Assembly: GCF_020524045.1 (NCBI RefSeq)
Contig: NZ_JAIVKL010000001.1
Coordinates: 124,001-188,000, forward strand
Reading direction: 5' to 3'
Length of the DNA: 64,000 bases
From: Metabacillus litoralis
GTDB taxonomy: Bacteria > Bacillota > Bacilli > Bacillales > Bacillaceae
Positions 1 through 9,472 of the stretch are shown one piece after another. The notes under the pieces are model-generated. The model did not search any database. It saw only the letters and a list, made by a program, of their open reading frames with translations, and was not told where the DNA came from. How positions within the stretch are numbered: the stretch's first letter is position 1; the number at the start of each line of letters is the position of its first letter. A program made the translations under genes and the position numbers.

Positions 1-170
1 CTCTCAATATAGCACTAACTTTTAAAATCTCATATTTATTTACATAGAAACTATACTGCTTTTTATATATAACTTTGTTCATTTAAATTTTAGCATAAAT
101 GGCAATTCATAAATTCAATAAATAATTCAATTGCTACTTCATGAGGCTATAAGGAAGGTGTTGCAAAGTG

Positions 171-290
171 ATGAAAAAAGATATTCAAAATTCAAGCATT
201 GAACAAATTCGTAATGATCATGAAACCGAAACAGCTTTTCAAGTAGATAATCAGAATGAGAAAAACAAAAGTAAGACAAACAATAAATAA
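171..290 (+). CDS. small hypothetical protein (39 aa)
   Basis: A short hydrophilic reading frame of 39 codons rich in Asn, Lys and Glu. A purine-rich AAGGAAGGTG lies 10-12 bases upstream of an overlapping GTG/ATG pair; I chose the ATG. No membrane segment, Cys pair or known motif is visible, and I recognise no family. It ends before the terminator hairpin at 346-385. It could be a non-coding purine-rich stretch, so this is tentative. Confidence 0.3.
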   Translation: MKKDIQNSSIEQIRNDHETETAFQVDNQNEKNKSKTNNK

Positions 291-345
291 TGTTAATGAA
301 GCTTATTTTTTCTCTAGCTAACAAAAATTCACTAAAAGCGTTCAT

Positions 346-385
346 AAGTGAAAAGGGAGTTTTTGTAACAACTCCCTTTTCACTT
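346..385. terminator. perfect 16-bp hairpin between the small ORF and the aldehyde dehydrogenase gene
   Basis: A perfect 16-bp inverted repeat (346-361 with 370-385) with an 8-base loop. It lies just downstream of the stop of the leftward aldehyde dehydrogenase gene and of the rightward small ORF. A/T-rich tracts flank both sides, so it probably works as a bidirectional terminator. Confidence 0.75.
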
Positions 386-398
386 ATTTGTATTTAAT

Positions 399-1826
399 TT
401 AGAATTCTGTTTTAATTGTCACGAACTTTAATTCTGTCATTTCTTCTACTGCATATTTAATTCCTTCACGGCCATAACCACTTTCTTTTACACCACCATA
501 AGGCATATGATCTAACCTGAAAGTAGGAATATCATTAATAATAACTCCACCAGATTCAAGCTTTTTAGAAGCATTTAGGGCATTGTTAATGTTTTGGGTA
601 TATAAAGCAACATTTAACCCGTAAACAGAATCATTGACCATATCTATAGCTTCATCTAGATGTTTATAAGGAACAATAGAAACAACTGGTGCAAACGTCT
701 CTTCACAAGAGACAGCCATATCTTGTTTCACATTCAATAAAACAGTGGGTTCAAAAATCGAGCCTTCTCTGTTACCACCTAATCCAATTTTTGCACCTTG
801 ATCAACTGCTTCTCTTACCCATGAGTCAATCCGCTTCGCCTCTTCTTCATCAATCATCACACTAACATCTGTTTTGTCATCTAAAGGATCACCGATTTTT
901 AATTTTTTTGTTTGTTCAATAAATTTCTCGGTAAATTCTTGATAAATTGATTCATGAACGTAAATTCTTTGTAAGGAGATACAAACTTGACCCGCAAAGG
1001 CATATGCACCCTCAACACATCTAGGAATAATTTTGTCCAAAGGAACATCTGGTTCTACGATTAATCCCGAGTTAGAACCGAGCTCTAATGTTACTTTACG
1101 TAACCCAACTTTTTGCTTAATTATTTTCCCTACAGAAGCACTACCTGTAAATGTAACTTTTTTAACTCGATCATCTGTGATTAACGCATCACTTAGTTCT
1201 TTTCCGCTTCCTGTAATTACTTGTAATGCACCATCTGGTAGACCTGCCTGTTTAAAAATATCACCAATTAAAAACGAACTCAGAGGCGTTTTTTCAGCAG
1301 GCTTTAGCACAACTGTATTTCCTGCTGCAAACGCAGGTCCTAACTTATGTGCCACAAGATTGAAGGGGAAATTAAAAGGACTTATCGCAGTTACAACGCC
1401 AAGTGGCTCTCTCCAGGTCATCCCGAAACGATTTTCGCCACCAGGTGCAGCATCCATAGGAATGGTCTCTCCATAGATTCGTTTTGCTTCCTCTGCTGCA
1501 AATTCATAAGTAACGATTGTTCTACTTATTTCCCCTTTTGCTGCTTTGATAGGCTTTCCTGCCTCATTAGCAATTAACTTTGCTAATTCTTCCCTTCGTT
1601 CACGAATAATATTAGCTACATTAAATAAAATCTCTGCTCGCTTATAGGCAGGCATTTCCTTCATTGATTTATATGCTTCATGAGCACCCTTGATTGCTTC
1701 TTTGACATCATCTTCATCAGCCATGCTTATCTTAGCAAGTAACCTTCCGTCATATGGGGCATACAAAGAATACGTCCTTTGTTTCATAACAGATTTTCCA
1801 TTAATCATTAATCCTTGAGTATTCAT
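399..1826 (-). CDS. NAD(P)-dependent aldehyde dehydrogenase family protein
   Basis: A 475-residue cytosolic enzyme of the aldehyde dehydrogenase superfamily, which oxidises an aldehyde to an acid (or acyl product) with NAD(P). Visible hallmarks are the NPF substrate-channel region (ISPFNFPFN, about residue 148), the cofactor-binding FTGSASVGK near residue 225, the general-base motif LELGSN near 247 and the catalytic Cys in GQVCIS near 281, followed by EETFAPVV. The LELGSN form and the length resemble the lactaldehyde/non-phosphorylating glyceraldehyde-3-phosphate subgroup, but the substrate cannot be read from sequence. It is transcribed alone and ends at the hairpin at 346-385. Confidence 0.9.
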   Translation of the reverse strand: MNTQGLMINGKSVMKQRTYSLYAPYDGRLLAKISMADEDDVKEAIKGAHEAYKSMKEMPAYKRAEILFNVANIIRERREELAKLIANEAGKPIKAAKGEISRTIVTYEFAAEEAKRIYGETIPMDAAPGGENRFGMTWREPLGVVTAISPFNFPFNLVAHKLGPAFAAGNTVVLKPAEKTPLSSFLIGDIFKQAGLPDGALQVITGSGKELSDALITDDRVKKVTFTGSASVGKIIKQKVGLRKVTLELGSNSGLIVEPDVPLDKIIPRCVEGAYAFAGQVCISLQRIYVHESIYQEFTEKFIEQTKKLKIGDPLDDKTDVSVMIDEEEAKRIDSWVREAVDQGAKIGLGGNREGSIFEPTVLLNVKQDMAVSCEETFAPVVSIVPYKHLDEAIDMVNDSVYGLNVALYTQNINNALNASKKLESGGVIINDIPTFRLDHMPYGGVKESGYGREGIKYAVEEMTELKFVTIKTEF

Positions 1827-2070
1827 ATACTATCTCCTCTCTAATAAAAGAAGTAAAACTCCTTATTGAACAAACTGTTCGATTATTTTGTCACTAAAAA
1901 TATAAATTTTTGATTTCCCTCATAACTTATTAGTTTCCCTATATAAGTAGAATGAAAACACTTACTAAACAAAACAAAAAAATAAATAACCTTTTACGAC
2001 AAAAAAACTCTTTTCAATTAGCTCAAAAAGGAATATGATATGTCTATTATATGGCAAAGGGGTGATATCA

Positions 2071-2421
2071 TTGAAACAACTTTTGCTGATCAAATCAATC
2101 ATTATGTTTTTGTTTGTTCTTTCCGGCTCTCACATTGTTTCAATGTCATATGGCCATCATCCTACTTCCGATCATAACCATATGATAGCTGTTGAAGCTG
2201 AAGCATCCTTTGTATTTATGCAAACAGATGAGGACAAAAAGAAGCATATTGATTTATTTAATAGCTTCAAAGGTATGAGCTCTCTAGTTTTATTAGTAGC
2301 CATGATTTTATGTCTATTTTGTGTGCTTACAACACGCACCAAAGATGTGAGACACTTCCTTTGTTCTGTTCAGTATCAATCTTCTTATCTCTCAAAAAAC
2401 CGTTTATTAAACACTCTATAA
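2071..2421 (+). CDS. small membrane protein of unknown function (116 aa)
   Basis: A TTG start with AAAGGGGTGAT just upstream gives 116 residues. There is an N-terminal hydrophobic segment (about residues 3-24), a His-rich outer stretch (GHHPTSDHNH) and a second hydrophobic segment near residues 68-86, then a basic tail. This suggests two membrane spans with the His/acidic middle outside. No family is recognised. It is followed 26 bases later by a 40-residue membrane peptide, so the two are probably co-transcribed. The His cluster might bind metal, which is only a guess. Confidence 0.55.
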   Translation: MKQLLLIKSIIMFLFVLSGSHIVSMSYGHHPTSDHNHMIAVEAEASFVFMQTDEDKKKHIDLFNSFKGMSSLVLLVAMILCLFCVLTTRTKDVRHFLCSVQYQSSYLSKNRLLNTL

Positions 2422-2447
2422 ATAATAATAAATTGGAGGTTTTATAA

Positions 2448-2570
2448 ATGATGTTTTTTATTCGGTTAGTTCCGGTTGTATTGTTTTCACTAACAGCTTT
2501 AAGCTTATTAACATACCAAGGAATTGAATTATCGCACGCAATTACTGAATTGTTTAAAAATAAATCATAA
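2448..2570 (+). CDS. 40-aa single-pass membrane peptide
   Basis: A short ORF with a strong ribosome binding site (TTGGAGG, nine bases before ATG). Residues 2-23 form a hydrophobic helix starting with Met-Met-Phe-Phe-Ile-Arg, followed by a short amphipathic tail ending in Lys-Asn-Lys-Ser. It lies directly downstream of another small membrane protein (2071-2421) on the same strand. The family is not recognised. The RBS and the close spacing favour a real gene. Confidence 0.55.
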   Translation: MMFFIRLVPVVLFSLTALSLLTYQGIELSHAITELFKNKS

Positions 2571-2663
2571 AATATATTAACGTAAGCAACTTGAATAGTC
2601 TTCAAGAAGCATAGCGCTTGAGCAAGACAAAGAACTAAGTCTTCCTCCCATCTTACCTTTTTT

Positions 2664-2707
2664 AAAAAGGGCTGATCTGCAAATGAACATGCAAATCAGC
2701 CCTTTTT
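2664..2707. terminator. bidirectional terminator between small membrane genes and parC
   Basis: A 17-bp stem with one mismatch (2664-2680 with 2691-2707) and A and T runs at either end. It stands between the rightward small ORFs and the leftward parC stop, so it should terminate both. Confidence 0.85.
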
Positions 2708-2709
2708 GT

Positions 2710-5148
2710 CTATTTATTTTGATCTTCTTGTGATGAAATCCATACTTCAGTAACGACTCCTGCTTCTTGTTCATCAATAACAAATGATCCATTGCTATAT
2801 CGATCAACCGGACGTAATGATGAAGCATTTATACATTCAACAGTTCCACCTGATGTTTCAATATAGAAATCTTCTTTTTCTTGAACGATAGCTCCTCCAA
2901 CAATTCGGTGAGGATTGCTTTTAAGCTCTCTTAGCATCACTAATCCACGCTTAGCACGAGATGATTTTTCAAAATCGTTTAATGACATTTTCTTAACTGC
3001 ACCTCTTTGGGTCGCAATAAGTAAATAAGCCTTCTTACTTGGGTTAACAATATTACCACTTACAACATAATCATCTGGCTTTAGATTAATTCCTTTTACA
3101 CCAGCTGCTCTTGGTCCAACAATATTTACTTCTTCTTCTGCAAACCATAGTCCATATCCTGAGCTTGTGACTAAGAATAAGTCACTTGTACCTGAAGTCA
3201 CATGAACATCCACAACTTTATCATCACCTTTTAAATTAACAGCAACTAAAGGCTTAGAATATCGTTGTGCTTTATATTGACTTAACTCTGATTTTTTCAC
3301 CATACCAGACTTTGTAATAAATGTTAGGAATAGATTTTCATCAAAACTTTTTACCGGAATGGCTTTCAATATTTCCTCATCACGTTCGATTGGAATAATA
3401 TTGGCAATATGCTGACCTAGATCCTTCCAACGAATATCCGGTAATTCATGAACAGGACAGTATAAATAATTTCCTTTATTCGTGAACAACAGAACAACTT
3501 CTGTTGTATTAATTTCAAATTGATTGAGTAGCCTGTCGGTTTCCTTCATACCGAAATCTTGACCATTCGATGCTGCAAATGATCGTTGACTTGTTCTTTT
3601 AACATAGCCATCTTTTGTCACAGTTACGATAACATCCTCGGAAGCAATCATAACCTCAAGATTAATTTTAATTTCTTCAATTTCAGCTTGTATGATTGAA
3701 CGTCTTTCATCGGCATACGTTTTTTTAACCTTTTTAAGATCCGTTTTAATCACCTTAATTAAAACTTTTTCATCATTTAAGATACTTGTAAGCTCTTCAA
3801 CCTTTTTAGCAAGCTCATCAGCTTCATTTGTTAAAGCGGTAATATCTGTGTTTGTTAAACGATAAAGCTGTAAAGAAACAATTGCTTCAGCTTGCGCTTC
3901 AGTAAATTGATATTTTTGAATTAAATTATCCTTTGCATCACGCTTATCTTTAGAAGCTCTAATTGTTGCGATCACTTCATCTAAAATTGATAAAGCCTTA
4001 ATAAGACCTTCTACAATATGCTGACGCTCACGAGCTTTACGTAATTCAAATTTCGAACGGTTTGTAACAACTTCCTTTTGATGATTTATGTAAGCATCTA
4101 AAATCGACGGTAAACTCATGAGCATTGGTCTACGATTATGAATGGCGACCATATTGAAATTATACGTTATTTGTAGATCACTATTTTTATACAGATAATG
4201 CAGTACTCCTTCAGCATTTGCATCTTTTTTCAATTCGATAACAATTCTTAGGCCTGTACGATCTGTTTCATCACGAACCTCAGCAATTCCTTCTACCTTA
4301 CGTTCAATTCTGAATTCATCAATTCGTTTCACAAGATTTGCTTTGTTGATTTCAAATGGGATTTCTGTAATAACAATTTGTTGCTTGCTACCTCGGATAT
4401 CCTCAATGCTTGCTTTACCACGAAGGATAATTTTCCCTTTGCCAGTTTCGTAAGCTTTTTTAATTCCTTCAACACCTTGAATAATTCCACCTGTTGGAAA
4501 ATCTGGACCCTTGATCACAGTCATTAATTCATCAACAGTAGAAAATGGGTTGTCCATTCGCTTGATGACAGCGTCAATGACCTCTCCTAAATGATGTGGA
4601 GGAATATCTGTTGCATATCCTGCAGAAATTCCTGTTGAACCATTAACTAATAAATTTGGAAACATTGCAGGTAATACAAGTGGTTCTTTACTTGTGTCAT
4701 CGAAATTAGGAACAAATTCAACTGTTTCTTTATCAATGTCTCGAAGTAATTCAGAAGCAATAGCCGACAGCCTTGCTTCTGTATAACGCATAGCAGCTGG
4801 TGGATCTCCATCAATACTACCATTGTTACCATGCATTTGAATCAGGAGGTTTCGAACTTTCCAATCCTGACTCATACGCACCATTGCATCATAAACAGAG
4901 GTATCCCCATGAGGATGGTAATTACCAATAACATTACCAACTGTTTTTGCTGATTTTCGGTAGTGCTTATCATTTGTATTTCCTTCTACATGCATTGCAT
5001 ATAAAATTCTTCGTTGTACAGGCTTTAAGCCATCACGTGCATCTGGAAGTGCACGATCTTGAATGATGTACTTACTATAACGTCCAAAACGATCACCTAG
5101 CACATCCTCAAGAGGTAAATCACGAAATATTTCAACTGAATCTGCCAA
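2710..5148 (-). CDS. parC: DNA topoisomerase IV subunit A
   Basis: ParC, the DNA-breaking subunit of topoisomerase IV, which decatenates daughter chromosomes as a ParC2ParE2 tetramer. The 812-residue product begins with the type II topoisomerase A winged-helix region. The catalytic tyrosine lies in AAMRYTEARLS near residue 120, and the quinolone-determining segment HPHGDTSVYDAMVRM lies just before it. A long C-terminal beta-propeller follows (about residues 500-800). The position 3 bases downstream of parE and the acidic/serine-type QRDR context (DTSVYDA) support ParC rather than GyrA. Length is normal for Bacillaceae ParC. Confidence 0.97.
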   Translation of the reverse strand: MADSVEIFRDLPLEDVLGDRFGRYSKYIIQDRALPDARDGLKPVQRRILYAMHVEGNTNDKHYRKSAKTVGNVIGNYHPHGDTSVYDAMVRMSQDWKVRNLLIQMHGNNGSIDGDPPAAMRYTEARLSAIASELLRDIDKETVEFVPNFDDTSKEPLVLPAMFPNLLVNGSTGISAGYATDIPPHHLGEVIDAVIKRMDNPFSTVDELMTVIKGPDFPTGGIIQGVEGIKKAYETGKGKIILRGKASIEDIRGSKQQIVITEIPFEINKANLVKRIDEFRIERKVEGIAEVRDETDRTGLRIVIELKKDANAEGVLHYLYKNSDLQITYNFNMVAIHNRRPMLMSLPSILDAYINHQKEVVTNRSKFELRKARERQHIVEGLIKALSILDEVIATIRASKDKRDAKDNLIQKYQFTEAQAEAIVSLQLYRLTNTDITALTNEADELAKKVEELTSILNDEKVLIKVIKTDLKKVKKTYADERRSIIQAEIEEIKINLEVMIASEDVIVTVTKDGYVKRTSQRSFAASNGQDFGMKETDRLLNQFEINTTEVVLLFTNKGNYLYCPVHELPDIRWKDLGQHIANIIPIERDEEILKAIPVKSFDENLFLTFITKSGMVKKSELSQYKAQRYSKPLVAVNLKGDDKVVDVHVTSGTSDLFLVTSSGYGLWFAEEEVNIVGPRAAGVKGINLKPDDYVVSGNIVNPSKKAYLLIATQRGAVKKMSLNDFEKSSRAKRGLVMLRELKSNPHRIVGGAIVQEKEDFYIETSGGTVECINASSLRPVDRYSNGSFVIDEQEAGVVTEVWISSQEDQNK

Positions 5149-5151
5149 ACC

Positions 5152-7119
5152 CTATACCTCCTCTGTAACCGATAAGTGTTCGTTTTCTAATATATTTGTC
5201 TCTTCATCAAGTCCAAATGCGACATTATTTTCTATCCACTTACGACGTGGCTCAACTTTATCTCCCATAAGAGTTGTCACACGGCGCTCAGCTCGTGCAG
5301 CATCGTCAATTTTCACTCGAATAAGTGTTCTTGATTCTGGATTCATTGTTGTTTCCCATAACTGATCGGCGTTCATCTCACCTAATCCTTTATAACGTTG
5401 AATCATATAGCCTTTACCAACTTTAGAAATGGCCCCACTTAACTCATCATCAGACCATGCATACTCAACAATCTCTTTTTTACCAGTTCCTTTACTTACT
5501 TTGTATAAAGGTGGTAAGGCAATGAAGACCTTGCCACTTTCAATAAGTGGTTTCATATAACGATAGAAAAATGTTAAAAGAAGAACCTGTATATGTGCAC
5601 CATCTGTATCAGCATCAGTCATGATGATTACCTTATCATAATTTACATCTTCTACTAAAAACTCTGCGCCAACACCAGCACCAATTGCGTGAATAATCGT
5701 GTTAATTTCTTCGTTTTTAAAGATATCTACTAACTTTGCTTTTTCGGTATTTATTACTTTACCTCTTAAAGGAAGCACAGCTTGGAAGCGACGATCACGA
5801 CCTTGCTTTGCTGATCCTCCTGCTGAATCACCCTCAACAAGATAAATTTCATTTTTTAACGGATTACGTGATTGAGCAGGTGTCAGCTTTCCACTTAGAG
5901 TTGTCTCAGAGCGTTTGCGTTTTTTTCCACTTCTAGCTTCTTCACGAGCTTTACGTGCCGCTTCTCTCGCTTGAAAGGCTTTAATAGCTTTCTTAACTAG
6001 TAATGTCCCTTCATCAGGGTTTTCTTCAAGAAAGTAAGATAAATTCTCAGAGACAATCGCATCCACAGCAGACCTAGCTTCACTTGTTCCTAGTTTGCCT
6101 TTTGTTTGCCCTTCAAATTGCAGAAGCTCTTCAGGTATACGAACAGAGATAATTGCCGCTAGACCTTCTCGAATATCTGATCCCTCTAGGTTCTTATCCT
6201 TTTCCTTTAACACACCTGTCTTACGAGCATATTCATTAAATGCTCTTGTCATAGCTGTCTTTGAACCAGCTTCATGTGTTCCGCCGTCTTTTGTACGAAC
6301 ATTGTTTACGAAAGACAAAATATTTTCTGAGTAACCATCATTAAATTGAAAAGCAAAGTCCACTTCAATCCCGTTTTGAACACCTTCAAATGCGACAACA
6401 GGATGAAGTGCATCTTTTTCTTCGTTTAAGTATGTTACAAACGCTTCAATACCTGTTTCATAAAAATACACTTCACTTTGATTATGACGTTCATCAATTA
6501 ACTCTATTTTAAAGCCTTTTAGTAAAAAAGCCGACTCTCTTAAGCGTTCACTTAACGTTTCAAAGTTATATGTTGTAGTACTAAAAATCGTTGGATCTGG
6601 TTTAAAGTGAATTCTCGTACCAGATCTATTTGTTTTACCTTTTTTTTCTAAGGTTGTGGCTGGTTTACCACCATTCTCGAATCTTTGTTCATACACAAAG
6701 CCGTCTCGTTGGATTGTTACAACAAGCCATTCAGACAAAGCGTTTACAACAGATGCCCCTACTCCGTGAAGACCACCACTTGTTTTATAACCACCTTGAC
6801 CAAATTTACCTCCTGCATGAAGGATGGTTAAAATAACCTCAGGTGTTGGTTTACCAAGCTTATGCATTCCTGTTGGCATACCTCGTCCTTTATCTTGAAC
6901 AGAAATACTATTATCTTTATGTACTTTTACGATTATATGATCTCCATGACCGGCTAAAGCCTCATCAACAGAGTTATCGACAATCTCGTATACGAGATGA
7001 TGCAAGCCACGACTATCTGTACTTCCAATATACATACCAGGACGTTTCCTTACGGCTTCTAGTCCTTCTAAGACCTGTATGGCATCATCATTATAATCAA
7101 ATTGTTGCTTATTACTCAA
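5152..7119 (-). CDS. parE: DNA topoisomerase IV subunit B
   Basis: ParE, the ATPase subunit of topoisomerase IV. The 655-residue product has a GHKL ATP-binding domain (EIVDNSVDEA near residue 47, DKGRGMPTG near 77, GLHGVGASVVNAL near 118), a transducer domain, and a TOPRIM domain with EGDSAGGSAKQGRDR near residue 430 and DADTDGAHI near 505. It is the first gene of a parE-parC operon, with only three bases before parC. The order parE-parC next to yneT and plsY matches B. subtilis. Confidence 0.97.
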   Translation of the reverse strand: MSNKQQFDYNDDAIQVLEGLEAVRKRPGMYIGSTDSRGLHHLVYEIVDNSVDEALAGHGDHIIVKVHKDNSISVQDKGRGMPTGMHKLGKPTPEVILTILHAGGKFGQGGYKTSGGLHGVGASVVNALSEWLVVTIQRDGFVYEQRFENGGKPATTLEKKGKTNRSGTRIHFKPDPTIFSTTTYNFETLSERLRESAFLLKGFKIELIDERHNQSEVYFYETGIEAFVTYLNEEKDALHPVVAFEGVQNGIEVDFAFQFNDGYSENILSFVNNVRTKDGGTHEAGSKTAMTRAFNEYARKTGVLKEKDKNLEGSDIREGLAAIISVRIPEELLQFEGQTKGKLGTSEARSAVDAIVSENLSYFLEENPDEGTLLVKKAIKAFQAREAARKAREEARSGKKRKRSETTLSGKLTPAQSRNPLKNEIYLVEGDSAGGSAKQGRDRRFQAVLPLRGKVINTEKAKLVDIFKNEEINTIIHAIGAGVGAEFLVEDVNYDKVIIMTDADTDGAHIQVLLLTFFYRYMKPLIESGKVFIALPPLYKVSKGTGKKEIVEYAWSDDELSGAISKVGKGYMIQRYKGLGEMNADQLWETTMNPESRTLIRVKIDDAARAERRVTTLMGDKVEPRRKWIENNVAFGLDEETNILENEHLSVTEEV

Positions 7120-7347
7120 ACGACTAAACCCCTTTCAGTAGACACACAATCAAAAATGAATATTTGAATTAGAACGCATGTTTTAGTATTTTATACAATA
7201 ATTTGCGTATCGACAACCCGCTCCTGTTAAGAAAGGCGAAATAATCTTATATTATTTGTACGTCATAATCATGCAAATTAAACATTATCCATGCTTTATT
7301 GTATATGGTAATTCGCGTTTAGCAAACAATATTCGTGTAATAAAATA

Positions 7348-7376
7348 AAAAATCCTTGTTTTTTACAAGGATTTTT
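7348..7376 (-). terminator. terminator of the yneT-like gene
   Basis: A 12-bp perfect stem (7348-7359 with 7365-7376) followed on the minus strand by a T-rich run. It sits just downstream of the CoA-binding protein gene at 7395-7808 and upstream of parE. Confidence 0.8.
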
Positions 7377-7394
7377 CGAAAAATACGCAGTATT

Positions 7395-7808
7395 TCACTT
7401 TGTCATAGCATGCTCAACCTTAATACATCGATTCATAATCACTGTTTTGTTTGCATTTTTTAATAAATTATACGCTTCTTCATTTTCTAAACCTAACTGT
7501 GCCCAATAAATATCTGCATCAATTTCTAAAAATTCTTCTGCCACAGAAAGTAAATGCTCTGAACGTCTAAATACATTAACAATATCAACATGTTTTTTAA
7601 TATCTTTTAAAGAAGAAACCGCCTTTTGACCAAGTACTTCATCAACTGTTGGATTAACAGGAATAATCTCATATCCAGCATCAAGCATCGCTTTACTAAC
7701 CATATAAGAAGTGCGCTCAGGATTATCTGATAAACCAACAACTGCAATTGTTTTACTTTGTTTTAAAATTTCTCCAATTTCCTGTCTTGTTGGATTTTCA
7801 ATCGCCAT
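7395..7808 (-). CDS. yneT: CoA-binding domain protein, YneT/YccU family
   Basis: A 137-residue single-domain Rossmann-fold protein of the CoA-binding family (YccU in enterics, YneT in B. subtilis). The N-terminal nucleotide-binding stretch AVVGLSDNPERTSYMVSKAM (about residues 23-42) and the following IIPVNPTVDEVLG are characteristic. The C-terminal IMNRCIKVEH is also conserved in the family. CoA binding has been shown for homologues but no reaction is assigned. It is divergent from plsY and upstream of parE, as in B. subtilis. Confidence 0.9.
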   Translation of the reverse strand: MAIENPTRQEIGEILKQSKTIAVVGLSDNPERTSYMVSKAMLDAGYEIIPVNPTVDEVLGQKAVSSLKDIKKHVDIVNVFRRSEHLLSVAEEFLEIDADIYWAQLGLENEEAYNLLKNANKTVIMNRCIKVEHAMTK

Positions 7809-8038
7809 GTTTATCCTGCTCCTTTTTCTTCATCATAGCAACTACAGCTGCTACATACAATAATTTTGATTTAACGTATTTTTCTATTGTTCACCTTGAA
7901 TGAGAACAAAGTAGAGCACTCATACTAGAAATTGAATTTGTTATTAACTTGTATTTTTTTATGTTTTTTTATTCTCTAATAGAGTTTTTCTATTTTCTCA
8001 TGATAGAATAAAAGAAGAATACGTAAAGGAGCACTAAT

Positions 8039-8620
8039 ATGATTGAAGCGATTATTTTTATTTTAGCGTATCTCTTAGGATCAATTCCATTTGGACTTAT
8101 TGTTGGTAAAATTGGTTATGGAGTGGATATTCGAGAACATGGGAGTGGAAACTTAGGGGGAACGAATACATTTCGAACTCTTGGAGTAAAAGCTGGATTA
8201 ATTGTCACTATTTCAGATATTTTAAAAGGAACACTAGCTGCATCTTTACCCTTTTTATTTGGAAGTGAATCAAACGCACTTTTAGTTGGTATTTTTGCCG
8301 TTATAGGTCATACATACCCAATTTTCGCAAAATTCAAAGGTGGTAAAGCAGTAGCAACTTCTGCAGGACTTCTGTTATTTGTTCAACCGCTTATGGTTAT
8401 TACAATGATAGCTTTCTTTTTTATCGTCCTCTATCTTTCAAAATATGTTTCATTATCTTCAATGTTAGCTGGTGTTTATGGTATTATTTATAGTATTTTT
8501 ATTGGAGATATTGGTCTAATTATTGTTATTACTTTATTAACTGTATTTGTGATCTATCGCCACAGAGCAAATATTAAACGGATTATCGATAAAACAGAAC
8601 CTAAGGTAAAATGGCTATAG
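8039..8620 (+). CDS. plsY: acyl-phosphate:glycerol-3-phosphate acyltransferase
   Basis: PlsY is a polytopic membrane enzyme that acylates glycerol-3-phosphate with acyl-phosphate, the first step of phospholipid synthesis. The 193-residue product has about five membrane helices and the three family motifs: GSIPFG near residue 14, [15 protein letters not shown] near 36-50 and [10 protein letters not shown] near 100. The ATG follows AAAGGAGC by 7 bases. The gene is divergent from the yneT-like gene and ends at a hairpin at 8644-8670. Confidence 0.96.
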   Translation: MIEAIIFILAYLLGSIPFGLIVGKIGYGVDIREHGSGNLGGTNTFRTLGVKAGLIVTISDILKGTLAASLPFLFGSESNALLVGIFAVIGHTYPIFAKFKGGKAVATSAGLLLFVQPLMVITMIAFFFIVLYLSKYVSLSSMLAGVYGIIYSIFIGDIGLIIVITLLTVFVIYRHRANIKRIIDKTEPKVKWL

Positions 8621-8643
8621 GCTCTTAATAGGGTTTAACTTGT

Positions 8644-8670
8644 AAAAACCACTATCATCAGTGGTTTTTT
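8644..8670 (+). terminator. plsY terminator
   Basis: A 10-bp stem (8644-8653 with 8660-8669) closed by ATCATC, with a run of seven Ts, 24 bases downstream of the plsY stop. Confidence 0.85.
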
Positions 8671-8821
8671 TACATAGTTTTAACAGTAATTGTAAGTCTA
8701 ATTTGTAGTGAAACGGTTTGATCTGTACTATAATTAAAATTAATAAGGTTTTTTCTTGTCCATTTAGGGAAAAAGTTTAATGCAAGAATATAAACATTTG
8801 ACTTTAAGGAGAGTGTGATAT

Positions 8822-9112
8822 ATGGAAATGATGGTAGACGACAAAGCAGCATCTTGGTACATAAATGAACTTCAACTAAAGACTGGTGATATGGTTCAAT
8901 TTTTCGTAAGATATGGTGGCTGCAGTAATGTACAAAAAGGATTTTCATTAGGAGTTGTAAAACAAATTCCTGAAGACATCGGAGCGAGTTTTGATAGTAA
9001 TGGCATTACCTTTTTTGTTGAAAAACGTGATATATGGTATTTTGATAATCACAATTTACATGTAGAGCTAGATGAAAATGAAGAAGAACCAATCTTTCAA
9101 TATGTAAATTAA
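8822..9112 (+). CDS. yneR: HesB/IscA-fold protein, YneR family
   Basis: A 96-residue protein of the HesB-like (Fe-S biogenesis fold) family that lacks the full set of IscA scaffold cysteines. One Cys is visible, in RYGGCSNVQKGFSLG near residue 39, and the C terminus has no CxC. This is the YneR/YqkB-type subgroup, whose function is not established. The start follows AAGGAGAGTGTGATAT. It lies between plsY and yneQ as in B. subtilis. Confidence 0.85.
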   Translation: MEMMVDDKAASWYINELQLKTGDMVQFFVRYGGCSNVQKGFSLGVVKQIPEDIGASFDSNGITFFVEKRDIWYFDNHNLHVELDENEEEPIFQYVN

Positions 9113-9119
9113 TTGAATG

Positions 9120-9158
9120 AAAATGGGGTCATAAGCTTAACGCATTTGACCCCATTTT
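9120..9158. terminator. bidirectional terminator between yneR and yneQ
   Basis: A 12-bp perfect stem (9120-9131 with 9147-9158) that abuts the stop codon of the leftward yneQ-like gene and follows the yneR-like stop by a few bases. Confidence 0.85.
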
Positions 9159-9470
9159 CTATTTAAATTGATGTATGTTAAATTTATCAATATGGTCTTC
9201 TAAATCATAATGTTTTAAGATCTCAAACTGTTTTTCACCTAATAAATCAAAATGTGGAAATTGATCATAATGATGTATCCACTCCTTTTTCAATCCAAAC
9301 TGCTTACCCCAATTCACTAACTTTTCAATATCATGACAACCGACCTTTGTCACACAATGAGAATTCGGAAAGCGATCATCCACCCAAAAATGTGTTAAAA
9401 AAGCAATTTCCCCTCGCAAAACATCTTTCTTCCATTTTGTTAATTCATTTCGAGATATACCAAAAGCCAT
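9159..9470 (-). CDS. yneQ: YneQ-like conserved hypothetical protein
   Basis: A 103-residue soluble protein rich in aromatic residues and His (for example WIHHYDQFPHFD near residue 64). It matches the place and size of YneQ in B. subtilis, two bases downstream of the thioesterase gene yneP. No catalytic motif or function is known. The tight spacing implies an yneP-yneQ operon. The gene assignment rests mostly on synteny. Confidence 0.75.
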   Translation of the reverse strand: MAFGISRNELTKWKKDVLRGEIAFLTHFWVDDRFPNSHCVTKVGCHDIEKLVNWGKQFGLKKEWIHHYDQFPHFDLLGEKQFEILKHYDLEDHIDKFNIHQFK

Positions 9471-9472
9471 CG

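Noticed and set aside
1033-1476. 147-codon ORF on the plus strand
   Set aside because: It is antisense to the well-supported aldehyde dehydrogenase gene.
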